64,000 bases of DNA from Pseudomonas sp. UYIF39 (lineage in GTDB: Bacteria > Pseudomonadota > Gammaproteobacteria > Pseudomonadales > Pseudomonadaceae), in NCBI RefSeq assembly GCF_029963765.1, contig NZ_JALBYU010000009.1, positions 1 through 64,000 on the forward strand, given 5' to 3'. Position 1 is the first letter of the stretch; every line of letters starts with the position of its first letter. The notes beneath the pieces were generated by a model. That model did no database searches. It worked only from the letters and a program-made list of their open reading frames with translations, and was not told the origin of the DNA. Shown one piece after another: positions 47,548 through 56,350 of this stretch. Position numbers and translations under genes: made by a program.

Positions 47548-49521
47548 GTGAGCGAACTCATTCGCGTACCTGACATCGGCAGCGGTGAAGGTGAAGTAAT
47601 CGAACTATTTGTGAAAGTCGGCGACCGTGTGGAAGCCGACCAGAGCATCCTGACGCTTGAGTCGGACAAGGCGAGCATGGAAATTCCTGCGCCCAAGGCC
47701 GGCATCGTCAAGAGCATCAAAGTGAAGCTGGGCGATCGCCTGAAAGAAGGCGACGAACTGCTGGAGCTGGAAGTCGAAGGTGCCGCTGCGCCAGCAGCCA
47801 AGGCTGAAGCGAAACCGGCTGCTGCTCCTGCTCCGGCAGCAGCTGCACCAGCAGCTGCACCAGCAGCTGCACCAGCAGCTGCACCAGCAGCTGCTCCCGC
47901 TGCTGCAACTACCCAGCAAGTGCACGTGCCGGACATCGGTTCGTCGGGCAAGGCCCAGATCATCGAGATCCAGGTCAAGGTCGGCGACACCGTCGAGGCT
48001 GATCAGTCTTTGATCACTCTGGAATCCGACAAGGCCAGCATGGAAATCCCATCGCCTGCCGCTGGCGTGGTCAAGAGCATCAGCGTCAAGCTCAACGACG
48101 AAGTCGGCACTGGCGACCTGATTCTGGATCTGGAAGTGGCGGGTGCTGCGGCCCCTGCTGCTGCCGCGCCAGCCCAGGCTGCTGCGCCTGCTGCCGCTGC
48201 TCCAGCGCCAGCCGCTGCGGCTCCGGCTGCACCGGTTGCTGACAGCGTTCAGGACATTCACGTCCCGGACATCGGTTCGGCAGGCAAGGCCAAGATCATC
48301 GAAGTCCTGGTCAAGGCCGGCGACACCGTTGAAGCCGACCAGTCGCTGATCACCCTGGAATCCGACAAGGCGAGCATGGAAATTCCATCGCCTGCCGCTG
48401 GCGTGGTGGAAAGCGTTTCCATCAAGCTGGATGACGAAGTCGGTACCGGCGACCTGATCCTGAAGCTGAAAGTCAAAGGCGTTGCGCCTGCTGCTGCCCC
48501 GGCTCCGGCCGCTGCTGCACCAGCACCTGCGGCAGCCAAGGCTGAAGCTGCTCCTGCAGCCGCCGCTCCGGCACCAGCTGCTGCACCGGCCAAGCCGGGC
48601 GCCAAGGTTCACGCTGGCCCGGCTGTACGCCAACTGGCCCGTGAATTCGGCGTCGAGCTGAACGCCGTCAGCGCCAGTGGCCCGCACGGTCGCATCCTGA
48701 AGGAAGACGTTCAGGTCTACGTCAAAGCCATGATGCAGAAGGCCAAGGAAGCACCGGCCGCTGCTGCTGGCGCAACCGGCGGCGCGGGTATCCCGCCGAT
48801 TCCGGTCGTGGACTTCAGCCGCTTCGGTGAAACCGAAGAAGTGCCGATGACTCGCCTGATGCAAATCGGCGCGTCGAGCCTGCATCGCAGCTGGCTGAAC
48901 ATTCCGCACGTGACTCAGTTCGATTCGGCTGATATCACCGACCTGGAAGCGTTCCGTATCGCTCAGAAAGCCGTTGCAGAGAAGGCTGGCGTCAAGCTGA
49001 CCATCCTGCCGCTGCTGCTCAAATCCTGCGCGCACCTGCTCAAGGAACTGCCGGACTTCAACAGTTCGCTGGCACCAAGCGGCAAAGCGATCATCCGCAA
49101 GAAGTACGTGAACATCGGCTTCGCCGTCGACACCCCTGAAGGCCTGCTGGTACCGGTCATCAAGAACGTCGATCAGAAGAGCCTGCTGCAACTGGCAGCC
49201 GAAGCCGCTGTGCTGGCCGCCAAAGCCCGCGACAAAAAGCTCACCGCTGACGACATGCAAGGCGCCTGCTTCACCATTTCCAGCCTCGGCCACATTGGCG
49301 GCACCGGCTTCACGCCGATCGTCAACGCGCCGGAAGTGGCGATCCTCGGTGTCTCCAAGGCAACCATTCAGCCAGTCTGGGACGGCAAAGCCTTCCAGCC
49401 GAAACTGATGCTGCCACTGTCGCTGTCCTACGATCACCGTGTGATCAACGGCGCCGCTGCTGCACGCTTCACCAAGCGTCTGAGCGATCTGCTGGCGGAC
49501 ATCCGCACCATCCTGCTGTAA
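47548..49521 (+). CDS. aceF: Dihydrolipoamide acetyltransferase (pyruvate dehydrogenase E2) with three lipoyl domains
   Basis: AceF has 657 residues from a GTG start preceded by GAGGAG. Three lipoyl domains are visible, each with ESDKASME, lipoyl lysines at about residues 41, 162 and 274. They are joined by long Ala/Pro linkers. The peripheral-subunit-binding domain is at about 354-392 (GPAVRQLAREFGVEL). The catalytic domain follows to the C terminus, with active-site His630 in SYDHRVINGAAAARF. An E3 gene is not adjacent; lpd must be elsewhere. Confidence 0.97.
   Translation: MSELIRVPDIGSGEGEVIELFVKVGDRVEADQSILTLESDKASMEIPAPKAGIVKSIKVKLGDRLKEGDELLELEVEGAAAPAAKAEAKPAAAPAPAAAAPAAAPAAAPAAAPAAAPAAATTQQVHVPDIGSSGKAQIIEIQVKVGDTVEADQSLITLESDKASMEIPSPAAGVVKSISVKLNDEVGTGDLILDLEVAGAAAPAAAAPAQAAAPAAAAPAPAAAAPAAPVADSVQDIHVPDIGSAGKAKIIEVLVKAGDTVEADQSLITLESDKASMEIPSPAAGVVESVSIKLDDEVGTGDLILKLKVKGVAPAAAPAPAAAAPAPAAAKAEAAPAAAAPAPAAAPAKPGAKVHAGPAVRQLAREFGVELNAVSASGPHGRILKEDVQVYVKAMMQKAKEAPAAAAGATGGAGIPPIPVVDFSRFGETEEVPMTRLMQIGASSLHRSWLNIPHVTQFDSADITDLEAFRIAQKAVAEKAGVKLTILPLLLKSCAHLLKELPDFNSSLAPSGKAIIRKKYVNIGFAVDTPEGLLVPVIKNVDQKSLLQLAAEAAVLAAKARDKKLTADDMQGACFTISSLGHIGGTGFTPIVNAPEVAILGVSKATIQPVWDGKAFQPKLMLPLSLSYDHRVINGAAAARFTKRLSDLLADIRTILL
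47839..47898 (+). repeat. 12-bp tandem repeat in the first aceF linker
   Basis: The unit GCAGCTGCACCA is repeated four times exactly (47839-47886) with a degenerate fifth unit after it. Each unit codes Ala-Ala-Ala-Pro in the reading frame, so copy-number change would alter linker length without a frameshift. Confidence 0.9.
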
Positions 49522-49593
49522 CACCGATCGGCCCTACTTCACCGGAGGGCCCGTCACGTTCCACGTTTTCCGAGCGCCACGCTCGTACCTCAA

Positions 49594-49620
49594 CCCCGCC
49601 AGTTTGGCGGGGCTTTTTTT
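49594..49620 (+). terminator. Intrinsic terminator of aceEF
   Basis: CCCCGCC (49594-49600) and GGCGGGG (49606-49612) form a 7-bp GC stem with a 5-nt loop, followed by a run of T residues to 49620. It lies about 70 bases after the aceF stop. Confidence 0.92.
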
Positions 49621-49718
49621 GACTGGAAGAAAGTCACCCAGCGCCCCTTTCCTACACTCGCGGCTTACGTCGCCCACAACTCCAGTCCACTTCCTCTCGA
49701 TATTTTCTGCGAACCAAT

Positions 49719-49732
49719 AACTAAGCTTAGTT
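49719..49732. promoter_or_regulatory. Perfect 14-bp palindrome upstream of the PhoD-like gene
   Basis: AACTAAGCTTAGTT is a complete palindrome 59 bases before the start of the phosphatase gene, in unusually AT-rich intergenic DNA. A related half site GCTTAGTT recurs about 40 bases further right. It could be an operator; no regulator is encoded nearby. Confidence 0.45.
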
Positions 49733-49790
49733 CAACTAATTGCCGTTAGAACCCTTATCAACTTATTTTGCTTAGTTAGCATTACTTCGA

Positions 49791-51197
49791 ATGGATTCGA
49801 ACATGTTCAAACCAACTGTCGGCCCTATTATTGGCCACACCACAACTAACCACACACGCATCTTTTTGCGTGGCGAACTTCAAAACAATGCACCTGTATT
49901 TGCAAGCGTTCGTTATCGTCAACTCGGCGAAGAGCGATGGTCCCAAGGTGTATTTGCAAAGTTGACGATCTTGCGTGATATGTCCGATGTCATCGCACTC
50001 AACGACCTTGCCACTGACACCGAATACGAATACCAGGCAGGTTGGTTCAGCCCCATGAGCCCGGTGCACACCGTGGAATCGGTTCAGGAACTGCCGCTGC
50101 AATGGCCGCGGGATATCTACCGGTTTCGCACGCAGTCCAGCAAAGCCACGATTCCACGGGCCTATATCGTCGGTTCATGCCGTTACTTGCGCATGACCGC
50201 TGGCGTCCCGTCTGCACCGCATCTGGGGGACAGGATTTTCGCCTCGATCACGAATCTGGCGCAGCAGGCTGAACCGCCCATCAGCGCCATGTTGATGACC
50301 GGCGATCAAATCTATGTCGATGACCTGAACATCATCGCTCCCGACCGGGAATACAAGGAAATACTCAGTAAGTACCGCGCGGCCTTTTCCCAACCCAACA
50401 TTGCAAAATTAATGTCCGGCGTGCCGACTTACATGATCCTCGATGATCACGAAATTGAAGACAACTGGCCGACCAACGAAAGTAAGGCCGACACCTATTT
50501 ATACAAAAACGCCATCGCGGCGTATGAGCTATATCAAGCCAGTCATAGCCCGGCACATGAACTTCTTGCCAGCGGACAAATAAATAGAAAGCTGGAACAG
50601 TATTGGTATCAATTCGCCGAAGGCGATATCGAATGGTTTGTCACTGACAGTCGAACCCGACGCAACCTGTCGGCCAATGATCGACGCATCCTCGATGAAG
50701 AGCAGGAACAGGTCTTGTGCAAATGGTTGATTCACAGCCCGGCCAGGGTGAAGTTCGTGGTCACCAGCGTGATGTTCTACCCCGACCGCAAAGCCCATGG
50801 CGATGACGCATGGAAAGCCTTTCCCGAACAACGTCTGCGGCTGCTGGAGACAATCCGTACACACCGCATCAAGAACGTCTTCTTCGTTTCCGGTGATGTC
50901 CACGGCTCTTTGACGAGTCGCCTGACCCACAGCGAAGACCGGGACTTCGAGGTACACACCATCGTCTCCTCCCCCTTGTGCAACAGCAAACTGCTGCCGT
51001 ACGCCAAGGCATCCACCTTCATCCTCGATCAGCCACTTGCGCGAACGGTCGCGGGCGACTATCAGCATGAACTAACCAGCAACGTGGTCAGCCAGGACAA
51101 TTTCGCTCATTTGATCGTCGATGCTGAACAGGTTCGGGTCAGCTATCACGACCGGGACGGCAACTTTTTGCAGTCGACCAGCATCCCGCTACGCTGA
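49791..51197 (+). CDS. PhoD-like metallophosphatase, no signal peptide
   Basis: This is a 468-residue PhoD/alkaline-phosphatase-D-type protein. After an N-terminal Ig-like domain (about residues 1-115), the metal-binding motifs follow: GSCRYLR, MTGDQIYVDDL, ILDDHEIEDNW, VTDSRTRR and FFVSGDVHGSLTSR. Typical PhoD is exported by Tat, but here there is no twin-arginine or Sec signal, so it may be cytoplasmic or surface-associated by another route. The start has no strong ribosome site; an ATG at 49803 is the alternative. It sits between aceF and dipA, a place with no such gene in PAO1 as I know it. Confidence 0.8.
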   Translation: MDSNMFKPTVGPIIGHTTTNHTRIFLRGELQNNAPVFASVRYRQLGEERWSQGVFAKLTILRDMSDVIALNDLATDTEYEYQAGWFSPMSPVHTVESVQELPLQWPRDIYRFRTQSSKATIPRAYIVGSCRYLRMTAGVPSAPHLGDRIFASITNLAQQAEPPISAMLMTGDQIYVDDLNIIAPDREYKEILSKYRAAFSQPNIAKLMSGVPTYMILDDHEIEDNWPTNESKADTYLYKNAIAAYELYQASHSPAHELLASGQINRKLEQYWYQFAEGDIEWFVTDSRTRRNLSANDRRILDEEQEQVLCKWLIHSPARVKFVVTSVMFYPDRKAHGDDAWKAFPEQRLRLLETIRTHRIKNVFFVSGDVHGSLTSRLTHSEDRDFEVHTIVSSPLCNSKLLPYAKASTFILDQPLARTVAGDYQHELTSNVVSQDNFAHLIVDAEQVRVSYHDRDGNFLQSTSIPLR

Positions 51198-51391
51198 GCC
51201 ATTGAGGGCCAAAAACATTACTTTCGGCCCAGCACTGGAGAAATCATCGAGCCGGCCGACATATTCTTATAGCACTTGGCCTTCATGTCTCTTGTCAGTC
51301 AGTGTCGCAATGATGCAACCTTGCCGCAGGTAACAGTAAAGAGGGCGAGAGCCCGGCGCGATCAGCCTATTCGAAGCGAGTTTCCCTCCAT

Positions 51392-54085
51392 ATGAAGAGC
51401 CAACCCGATGCCGCCAGCCGTATGGTGGCCGAGGTAGTGACGCAGTTGCCTGTGCCCTCGCGGCTCGGCATGCTTCGTTTCGAACGGCTGAATGAAGCGA
51501 GTTGGGCGCTACTGTTTCTTGATCCCAATTGCGAACGACAGTTCGGCCTGCCGGCGGTGGAGCTCTGTGCTCTGGTCGGCTCGCCCTACGCCAGCCTGAT
51601 GGAACCCGAAGCGCGCTATCAGCTGCATGACGCGGTACAGCAGCAACTCACCGAAAGCCCGCATTACCTGATCCGCTACACCCTGCACACCGCCGCAGGC
51701 GCCTTGAACCTGCTGGAACTGGGCGAAGCCTACAAACAACACAATCGACACCTGCTGCGCGGCTACCTGCTGGTGGTCGACGGCCTGTTCGAGGGCGAGC
51801 AACTGCTGCCGGCCCTGGACCTCGAAACCCAGAACTCTCGCCTGCAAATCGCCCTGGAACTCAATCAACGTGCTCAGCAGGAACAGCTTCTGCACCTGGA
51901 CCGGGTGCGCGCCCAGCAAGACTTGATCCTGCTGCTGACCCGCCAGCGCTATAGCAGCAACAAATCCCTGCAAGAAGCCGCCGAACTGATCACTCGCAGC
52001 GCCTGTGACATTTACGAAATCGACTGCGCCAGCCTGTGGAACCTCGAAGGTTCACTGCTCGTGCCGATTTCGGCCTATCACCGCGCCAGCCAGGAATACC
52101 TGCTGCCGGAGCCGATTGACGTCAGTCTCTTCCCTGATTATCTGGATGCCTTGCACACCGGCCGCGCCATCGACGCCCACAACGCCATGCGCGACCCGCG
52201 CACCCGGGAAATGGCCGAAAGCCTGCGCCTGCGCGATGTGAATGCGATGCTCGACGCCAGCATCCGCGTCGACGGCCAGGTGGTCGGCGTACTCTGCCTG
52301 GAACAGACCGGTATGACCCGCGCCTGGCAATCGGACGAAATTGCTTTCGCCGGCGAGCTGGCGGATCAGTTCGCTCAGGTCATCAACAACCATAACCGCC
52401 GCACCGCCACCAGCGCCCTGCACCTGTTCCAGCGTGCGGTAGAGCAAAGCGCCAACGCCTTTTTGCTGGTTAATTGCGATGGCGTGGTGGAATACGTCAA
52501 CCCGAGTTTCACGGCGATCACCCAGTACACCACCGAAGAAGTCCACGGCCAGCGGCTGTCGGAACTGCCGGCACTGGAAAACCTCAGCGAGCTGTTGTTC
52601 GACGCGCCCTCGGCGCTGGCCAAGAGCAACAGTTGGCAAGGCGAATTCAAAAGCCGCCGCAAAAACCTCGAACCCTACTGGGGCCAGTTGTCGATTTCCA
52701 AGGTTTACGGCGACAACCGCGAGCTGACGCATTACATCGGCATCTACGAAGACATCACCCAGACCAAGCTCGCTCAGCAGCGCATCGAGCGTCTGGCTTA
52801 CACCGATAACCTGACCAACCTCGGCAACCGCCCGGCCTTCATCCGCAACCTTGATGAACGTTTCGCCCGAGACAGCGATACCCCGATCAGCTTGTTGCTG
52901 GTGGACATCGACAACTTCAAGCGGATCAACGACAGCCTCGGCCACCAGACCGGCGACAAACTGTTGATCAGCCTGGCCCGGCGCCTGCGCAACAGCCTGA
53001 GCCCGAGTGGCAGCCTGGCGCGGTTCGCCAGTAACGAATTCGCCGTGCTGCTGGACGACACCGATCTGCGTGCAGGCCAACAGATTGCCAATCAATTGTT
53101 GGCGACCCTCGACAAGCCGATGTTCGTCGACAATCAGCTGATCAGCGTCACCGGCTCTGTGGGCCTGGCCTGCGCGCCGTTGCACGGTCGCGATCCGCAA
53201 ACCTTGATGCGCAACGCCGGCCTCGCCCTGCACAAGGCCAAGGCCAACGGCAAACACCAGGTTCAGGTGTTCACCGAAGCGCTGAACGCCGAGGCCAGTT
53301 ACAAGCTGTTCGTCGAAAACAACCTGCGCCGCGCCCTGACCCAGAACGAGCTGGACGTGTTCTATCAGCCCAAGCTCTGCCTGCGCAGCGGTCGCCTGCT
53401 CGGGATGGAAGCCCTGCTGCGCTGGAACCATCCGGAAAAAGGCATGATCCGCCCGGACCAGTTCATCAGCGTCGCCGAAGAAACCGGCCTGATCATCCCC
53501 ATCGGCAAATGGATCGCGCGCCAGGCCTGCCGCATGAGCAAAGACCTGACCGCCGCTGGCCTGGGCAATCTTCAGGTGGCAATCAACCTGTCGCCCAAGC
53601 AGTTCTCCGACCCGGACCTGGTGTCGTCCATCGCCAACATCCTCAAAGAAGAAGCGCTGCCGGCAAACCTGCTGGAACTCGAACTCACCGAAGGCCTGCT
53701 GCTGGAAGCCACCGAAGACACCCACTTGCAGCTCGATCAGCTCAAGCGCCTGGGCCTGACCCTGGCCATGGATGACTTCGGCACCGGTTACTCGTCGCTC
53801 AGTTACTTGAAAAAATTCCCGATCGACATCATTAAGATTGATCGAAGCTTCATCCACGAAATCCCGGACAACCAGGACGACATGGAAATCACCTCCGCGG
53901 TGATCGCCATGGCCCACAACCTGAAACTCAAGGTCGTGGCTGAAGGCATCGAAACCGCCGAGCAGTTGGCTTTCCTGCGCCGTCACCGCTGCGACGTCGG
54001 CCAGGGTTACCTGTTCGACCGACCGATCCCGGGCACCGAGCTGATCGAAAAGCTCAAGCGCTACCCGCGTGGCCCGATCGCCTGA
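51392..54085 (+). CDS. dipA: Cyclic-di-GMP phosphodiesterase DipA (GAF-PAS-GGDEF-EAL)
   Basis: This is an 897-residue signalling protein that hydrolyses c-di-GMP and promotes biofilm dispersion in P. aeruginosa. Order: an N-terminal PAS-like region, a GAF domain (about 165-320), a PAS domain (about 330-455), a GGDEF domain and an EAL domain. The GGDEF signature is degenerate, ASNEF at residues 546-550, so cyclase activity is not expected. The EAL site is intact, with EALLRW at 673 and DDFGTGYSSL at about 794. There is no transmembrane segment. It lies between the PhoD-like gene and msrA. Confidence 0.92.
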   Translation: MKSQPDAASRMVAEVVTQLPVPSRLGMLRFERLNEASWALLFLDPNCERQFGLPAVELCALVGSPYASLMEPEARYQLHDAVQQQLTESPHYLIRYTLHTAAGALNLLELGEAYKQHNRHLLRGYLLVVDGLFEGEQLLPALDLETQNSRLQIALELNQRAQQEQLLHLDRVRAQQDLILLLTRQRYSSNKSLQEAAELITRSACDIYEIDCASLWNLEGSLLVPISAYHRASQEYLLPEPIDVSLFPDYLDALHTGRAIDAHNAMRDPRTREMAESLRLRDVNAMLDASIRVDGQVVGVLCLEQTGMTRAWQSDEIAFAGELADQFAQVINNHNRRTATSALHLFQRAVEQSANAFLLVNCDGVVEYVNPSFTAITQYTTEEVHGQRLSELPALENLSELLFDAPSALAKSNSWQGEFKSRRKNLEPYWGQLSISKVYGDNRELTHYIGIYEDITQTKLAQQRIERLAYTDNLTNLGNRPAFIRNLDERFARDSDTPISLLLVDIDNFKRINDSLGHQTGDKLLISLARRLRNSLSPSGSLARFASNEFAVLLDDTDLRAGQQIANQLLATLDKPMFVDNQLISVTGSVGLACAPLHGRDPQTLMRNAGLALHKAKANGKHQVQVFTEALNAEASYKLFVENNLRRALTQNELDVFYQPKLCLRSGRLLGMEALLRWNHPEKGMIRPDQFISVAEETGLIIPIGKWIARQACRMSKDLTAAGLGNLQVAINLSPKQFSDPDLVSSIANILKEEALPANLLELELTEGLLLEATEDTHLQLDQLKRLGLTLAMDDFGTGYSSLSYLKKFPIDIIKIDRSFIHEIPDNQDDMEITSAVIAMAHNLKLKVVAEGIETAEQLAFLRRHRCDVGQGYLFDRPIPGTELIEKLKRYPRGPIA

Positions 54086-54154
54086 CAGCGGGGTGACACT
54101 CGGGCAAACTGCGTGTCTGACAATTTACATTCAACCTGACTGAGGGGACTGATG

Positions 54155-54802
54155 ATGGTCTTGCGCTCGGAAATCCTGGTGAACAAAAACGTGCTCCCGA
54201 CTAAAGAACAAGCTCTGCCTGGCCGCGAAACCCCAATGAACCTGCCGGAAAAACACTTCGTCCACGACGCCCCGCTGCTGGGCCCGTTCGCGATGGACGT
54301 GGATTTCGCGATCTTCGGCCTGGGCTGCTTCTGGGGCGCGGAACGCAAGTTCTGGCAGCGCGAAGGCGTGGTCAGCACGGTGGTGGGTTATGCCGGCGGC
54401 TTTACGCCGAACCCGACGTATGAAGAAGTCTGCTCGGGCCTGACCGGCCACAGCGAAGTGGTACTGGTGGTCTACGAGCCGGCGAAAGTCAGCTACGAAG
54501 AACTGCTGAAGATGTTCTGGGAACTGCACAACCCGACCCAGGGCATGCGCCAAGGCAATGACATCGGCACGCAGTACCGCTCGGTGATCTACGCCACCAA
54601 CCCGACTCAACTGGCTGCCGCCAAGCACAGCGAGCAAGTGTTCCAGGCAGAGCTGACCAAGGCTGGCAAAGGCACGATCACCACTGAAATCGACGAAGCG
54701 CCGACGGTCTACTTCGCCGAGGCGTATCACCAGCAATACCTGGCCAAAAACCCTGAAGGGTATTGCGGGATTGGCGGTACCGGCGTGACTTGCCCGATCT
54801 GA
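54155..54802 (+). CDS. msrA: Peptide-methionine (S)-S-oxide reductase
   Basis: MsrA repairs oxidised methionine. It has 215 residues from the second of two adjacent ATGs (54155), which has GAGGGG at better spacing than the first at 54152. The catalytic motif [13 protein letters not shown] carries Cys58. It continues with [15 protein letters not shown] and [13 protein letters not shown], typical of the family. It is a single-domain enzyme, not fused to MsrB, and lies downstream of dipA. Confidence 0.95.
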   Translation: MVLRSEILVNKNVLPTKEQALPGRETPMNLPEKHFVHDAPLLGPFAMDVDFAIFGLGCFWGAERKFWQREGVVSTVVGYAGGFTPNPTYEEVCSGLTGHSEVVLVVYEPAKVSYEELLKMFWELHNPTQGMRQGNDIGTQYRSVIYATNPTQLAAAKHSEQVFQAELTKAGKGTITTEIDEAPTVYFAEAYHQQYLAKNPEGYCGIGGTGVTCPI

Positions 54803-54813
54803 ATCCCAAAAAG

Positions 54814-54908
54814 CAAAAGATCGCAGCCTCGTTTCACTCGACAGCTCCTACAGAGAAATGCATTCCCCCTGTAGGAGCTGTCGAGTGAAACGAGGCTGCG
54901 ATCTTTTG
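54814..54908. repeat. 40-bp perfect inverted repeat (second REP class) between msrA and rlmJ
   Basis: The left arm 54814-54853 is the exact reverse complement of the right arm 54869-54908, with a 15-base spacer. The arms start with CAAAAGATCGCAGCC and end with CAGCTCCTACAG. A perfect 40-bp arm is longer than in the copies at 15.6 and 21.5 kb. It separates the convergent msrA and rlmJ genes. Confidence 0.95.
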
Positions 54909-54928
54909 ATCTTGCTCGTCAATTGACC

Positions 54929-55765
54929 CTATTCGGCAATCAACCAATCCATCTGCCAACCACCCTGGGTCTGCCCCAGCTTCTTGGACAACCACGGCAG
55001 CAACTCACGCAATTCCTCTTCCAGCCCCCACGGCGGATTCGCAATCGCCAGCCCCGAACCATTCAGGCTATTCGGCGTATCCAGCGGATGCACCAGCAAC
55101 TCCACCCGCAACAACTTCGGCGCGCCCGTACCCGCCAGATCCTGATAAAAACGACGCAACATGCGCTGGTCCTTCACCGGGTACCAGATCGCCGCCACGG
55201 TCTGGCGCATCCGGCCGATCGCCTCTTTCAGCGACGCCGCACAGCGCTGCATCTCATCCAGCTGCTCGAACGGCGGATCGATCAACATCACCGCCCGCTT
55301 CTCCTGCACCGGCAACATCGCACGCGGCACATGCCAGCCTTCGCCCAGCTGCACCTTCACCCGACGGTCGCCGGCCATGTTGTCCTTGAGCAACACACCG
55401 TCTTGCGGGTGTTTCTCATTGAGCATCACCCGATCCTGCGGCCGCGTCAGCCGCCGCGCCAACTCCGGCGACCCCGGGTAATAGCGCAACTGGCCATCCG
55501 GATTCATGTCGTGCAGCACCTTCATGTAATCAGCGGTCAACGCCGGCAGATCCGGCTGATCCCACAAACGCGCAATACCTTCCAGGTACTCACCGGTACG
55601 GCTCGCCTGATCACCCTGCAGGTCATACAGACCAATGCCGGCGTGAGTGTCGAGATAGGCAAACGGCTGCTCCTTGCGCGACATCAAAGCGATGATGCGG
55701 GTCAAAGTCAGGTGTTTGAACACATCGGCGTGATTGCCGGCATGGAAGGCGTGACGATAATTCAT
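54929..55765 (-). CDS. rlmJ: 23S rRNA (adenine-2030-N6)-methyltransferase RlmJ
   Basis: RlmJ methylates A2030 of 23S rRNA. It has 278 residues. The N terminus MNYRHAFHAGNHADVFKH is the family hallmark. The SAM site is LDTHAGIGLYDLQG, and the catalytic motif IDPPFEQ stands for the NPPY-type tetrad of adenine-N6 methyltransferases. It is convergent with msrA. Its upstream side borders the accessory region. Confidence 0.95.
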   Translation of the reverse strand: MNYRHAFHAGNHADVFKHLTLTRIIALMSRKEQPFAYLDTHAGIGLYDLQGDQASRTGEYLEGIARLWDQPDLPALTADYMKVLHDMNPDGQLRYYPGSPELARRLTRPQDRVMLNEKHPQDGVLLKDNMAGDRRVKVQLGEGWHVPRAMLPVQEKRAVMLIDPPFEQLDEMQRCAASLKEAIGRMRQTVAAIWYPVKDQRMLRRFYQDLAGTGAPKLLRVELLVHPLDTPNSLNGSGLAIANPPWGLEEELRELLPWLSKKLGQTQGGWQMDWLIAE

Positions 55766-55871
55766 GGCTGCTCCTGCGAAGGGCGGGAAGTTTACCTTGT
55801 ACGGCGGCGAACGTCAGGGCCTCACAGCCGAGCGGCCTATCCCAGCCCCTTTTCGGGCATCACACAAACCC

Positions 55872-56003
55872 TGTGGCGAGGGGGCTTGCCCCCGCTGGGC
55901 TGCGAAGCAGCCCCAAAACCTGCAATCCGGTTATGCCTGACATACCTCAATCCCCGGTTTACGACTGCTGCGCAGCCGAGCGGGAGCAAGCTCCCTCGCC
56001 ACA
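55872..56003. repeat. Divergent REP-type repeats upstream of rlmJ
   Basis: TGTGGCGAGGGGGCTTGCCC at 55872-55891 continues into the hairpin GGGCTGCGAAGCAGCCC. At 55981-56003 an inverted partner reads GGGAGCAAGCTCCCTCGCCACA. These are a different REP subtype from the one at 24-48. They fill the 252-base gap between rlmJ and the interrupted gene at 56018. Confidence 0.8.
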
Positions 56004-56017
56004 AAAGCCGCCCGGCG

Positions 56018-56341
56018 CTACTCCGAAGACCGAGCCTTCAACCGTCGCCCTAACACATCCAGCACATCACACCCATCCCGCAACGGAATGGCACAGAGCA
56101 AAGCAAAATCACTAAGAATGAAGGACTGACACTCGATCGAACCGCGCATGGACAAGTTCTCCATCACTTGGGTGACGGCGCGAATTCGGTAGCTGGCAGC
56201 GTCATACAAAACATCCAGCGGCGCTTAGGTGTCGACGAACAGGGTTGGCATGTCGTCGCAATTGCTGGTGAGCGCCATGAAGCGGTTTTTGGGGTGGGGG
56301 ATTGGTTTTTCGTAGGGTGGATCGGGGTGAAGACTTTTCAT
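56018..56341 (-). pseudogene. Small Pseudomonas-type gene interrupted by an in-frame TAA
   Basis: From the ATG at 56341 (MKSLHPDPPYEKP), with AGAGG eight bases upstream, a 38-residue reading ends at a TAA at 56225-56227. The same frame then continues open for 69 codons to the stop at 56018 (APLDVLYDAASYRIRAV through DVLDVLGRRLKARSSE). The combined product of about 106 residues, with its M-x-PDPP start and following helical segment, resembles a set of small multi-copy Pseudomonas proteins of unknown function. A single point mutation would restore it, so it is probably a recent pseudogene; deliberate readthrough is less likely. The structured leader at 56351-56473 lies immediately upstream. Confidence 0.6.
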
Positions 56342-56350
56342 TTTTGAAAC

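Noticed and set aside
47839..47898. CRISPR-like array
   Set aside because: The 12-bp units are contiguous with no spacers and lie in frame in an Ala/Pro linker of aceF.
47605..49524. Minus-strand 639-codon frame opposite aceF
   Set aside because: It is antisense to aceF with low-complexity Ser/Arg/Cys runs from the Ala/Pro linkers.
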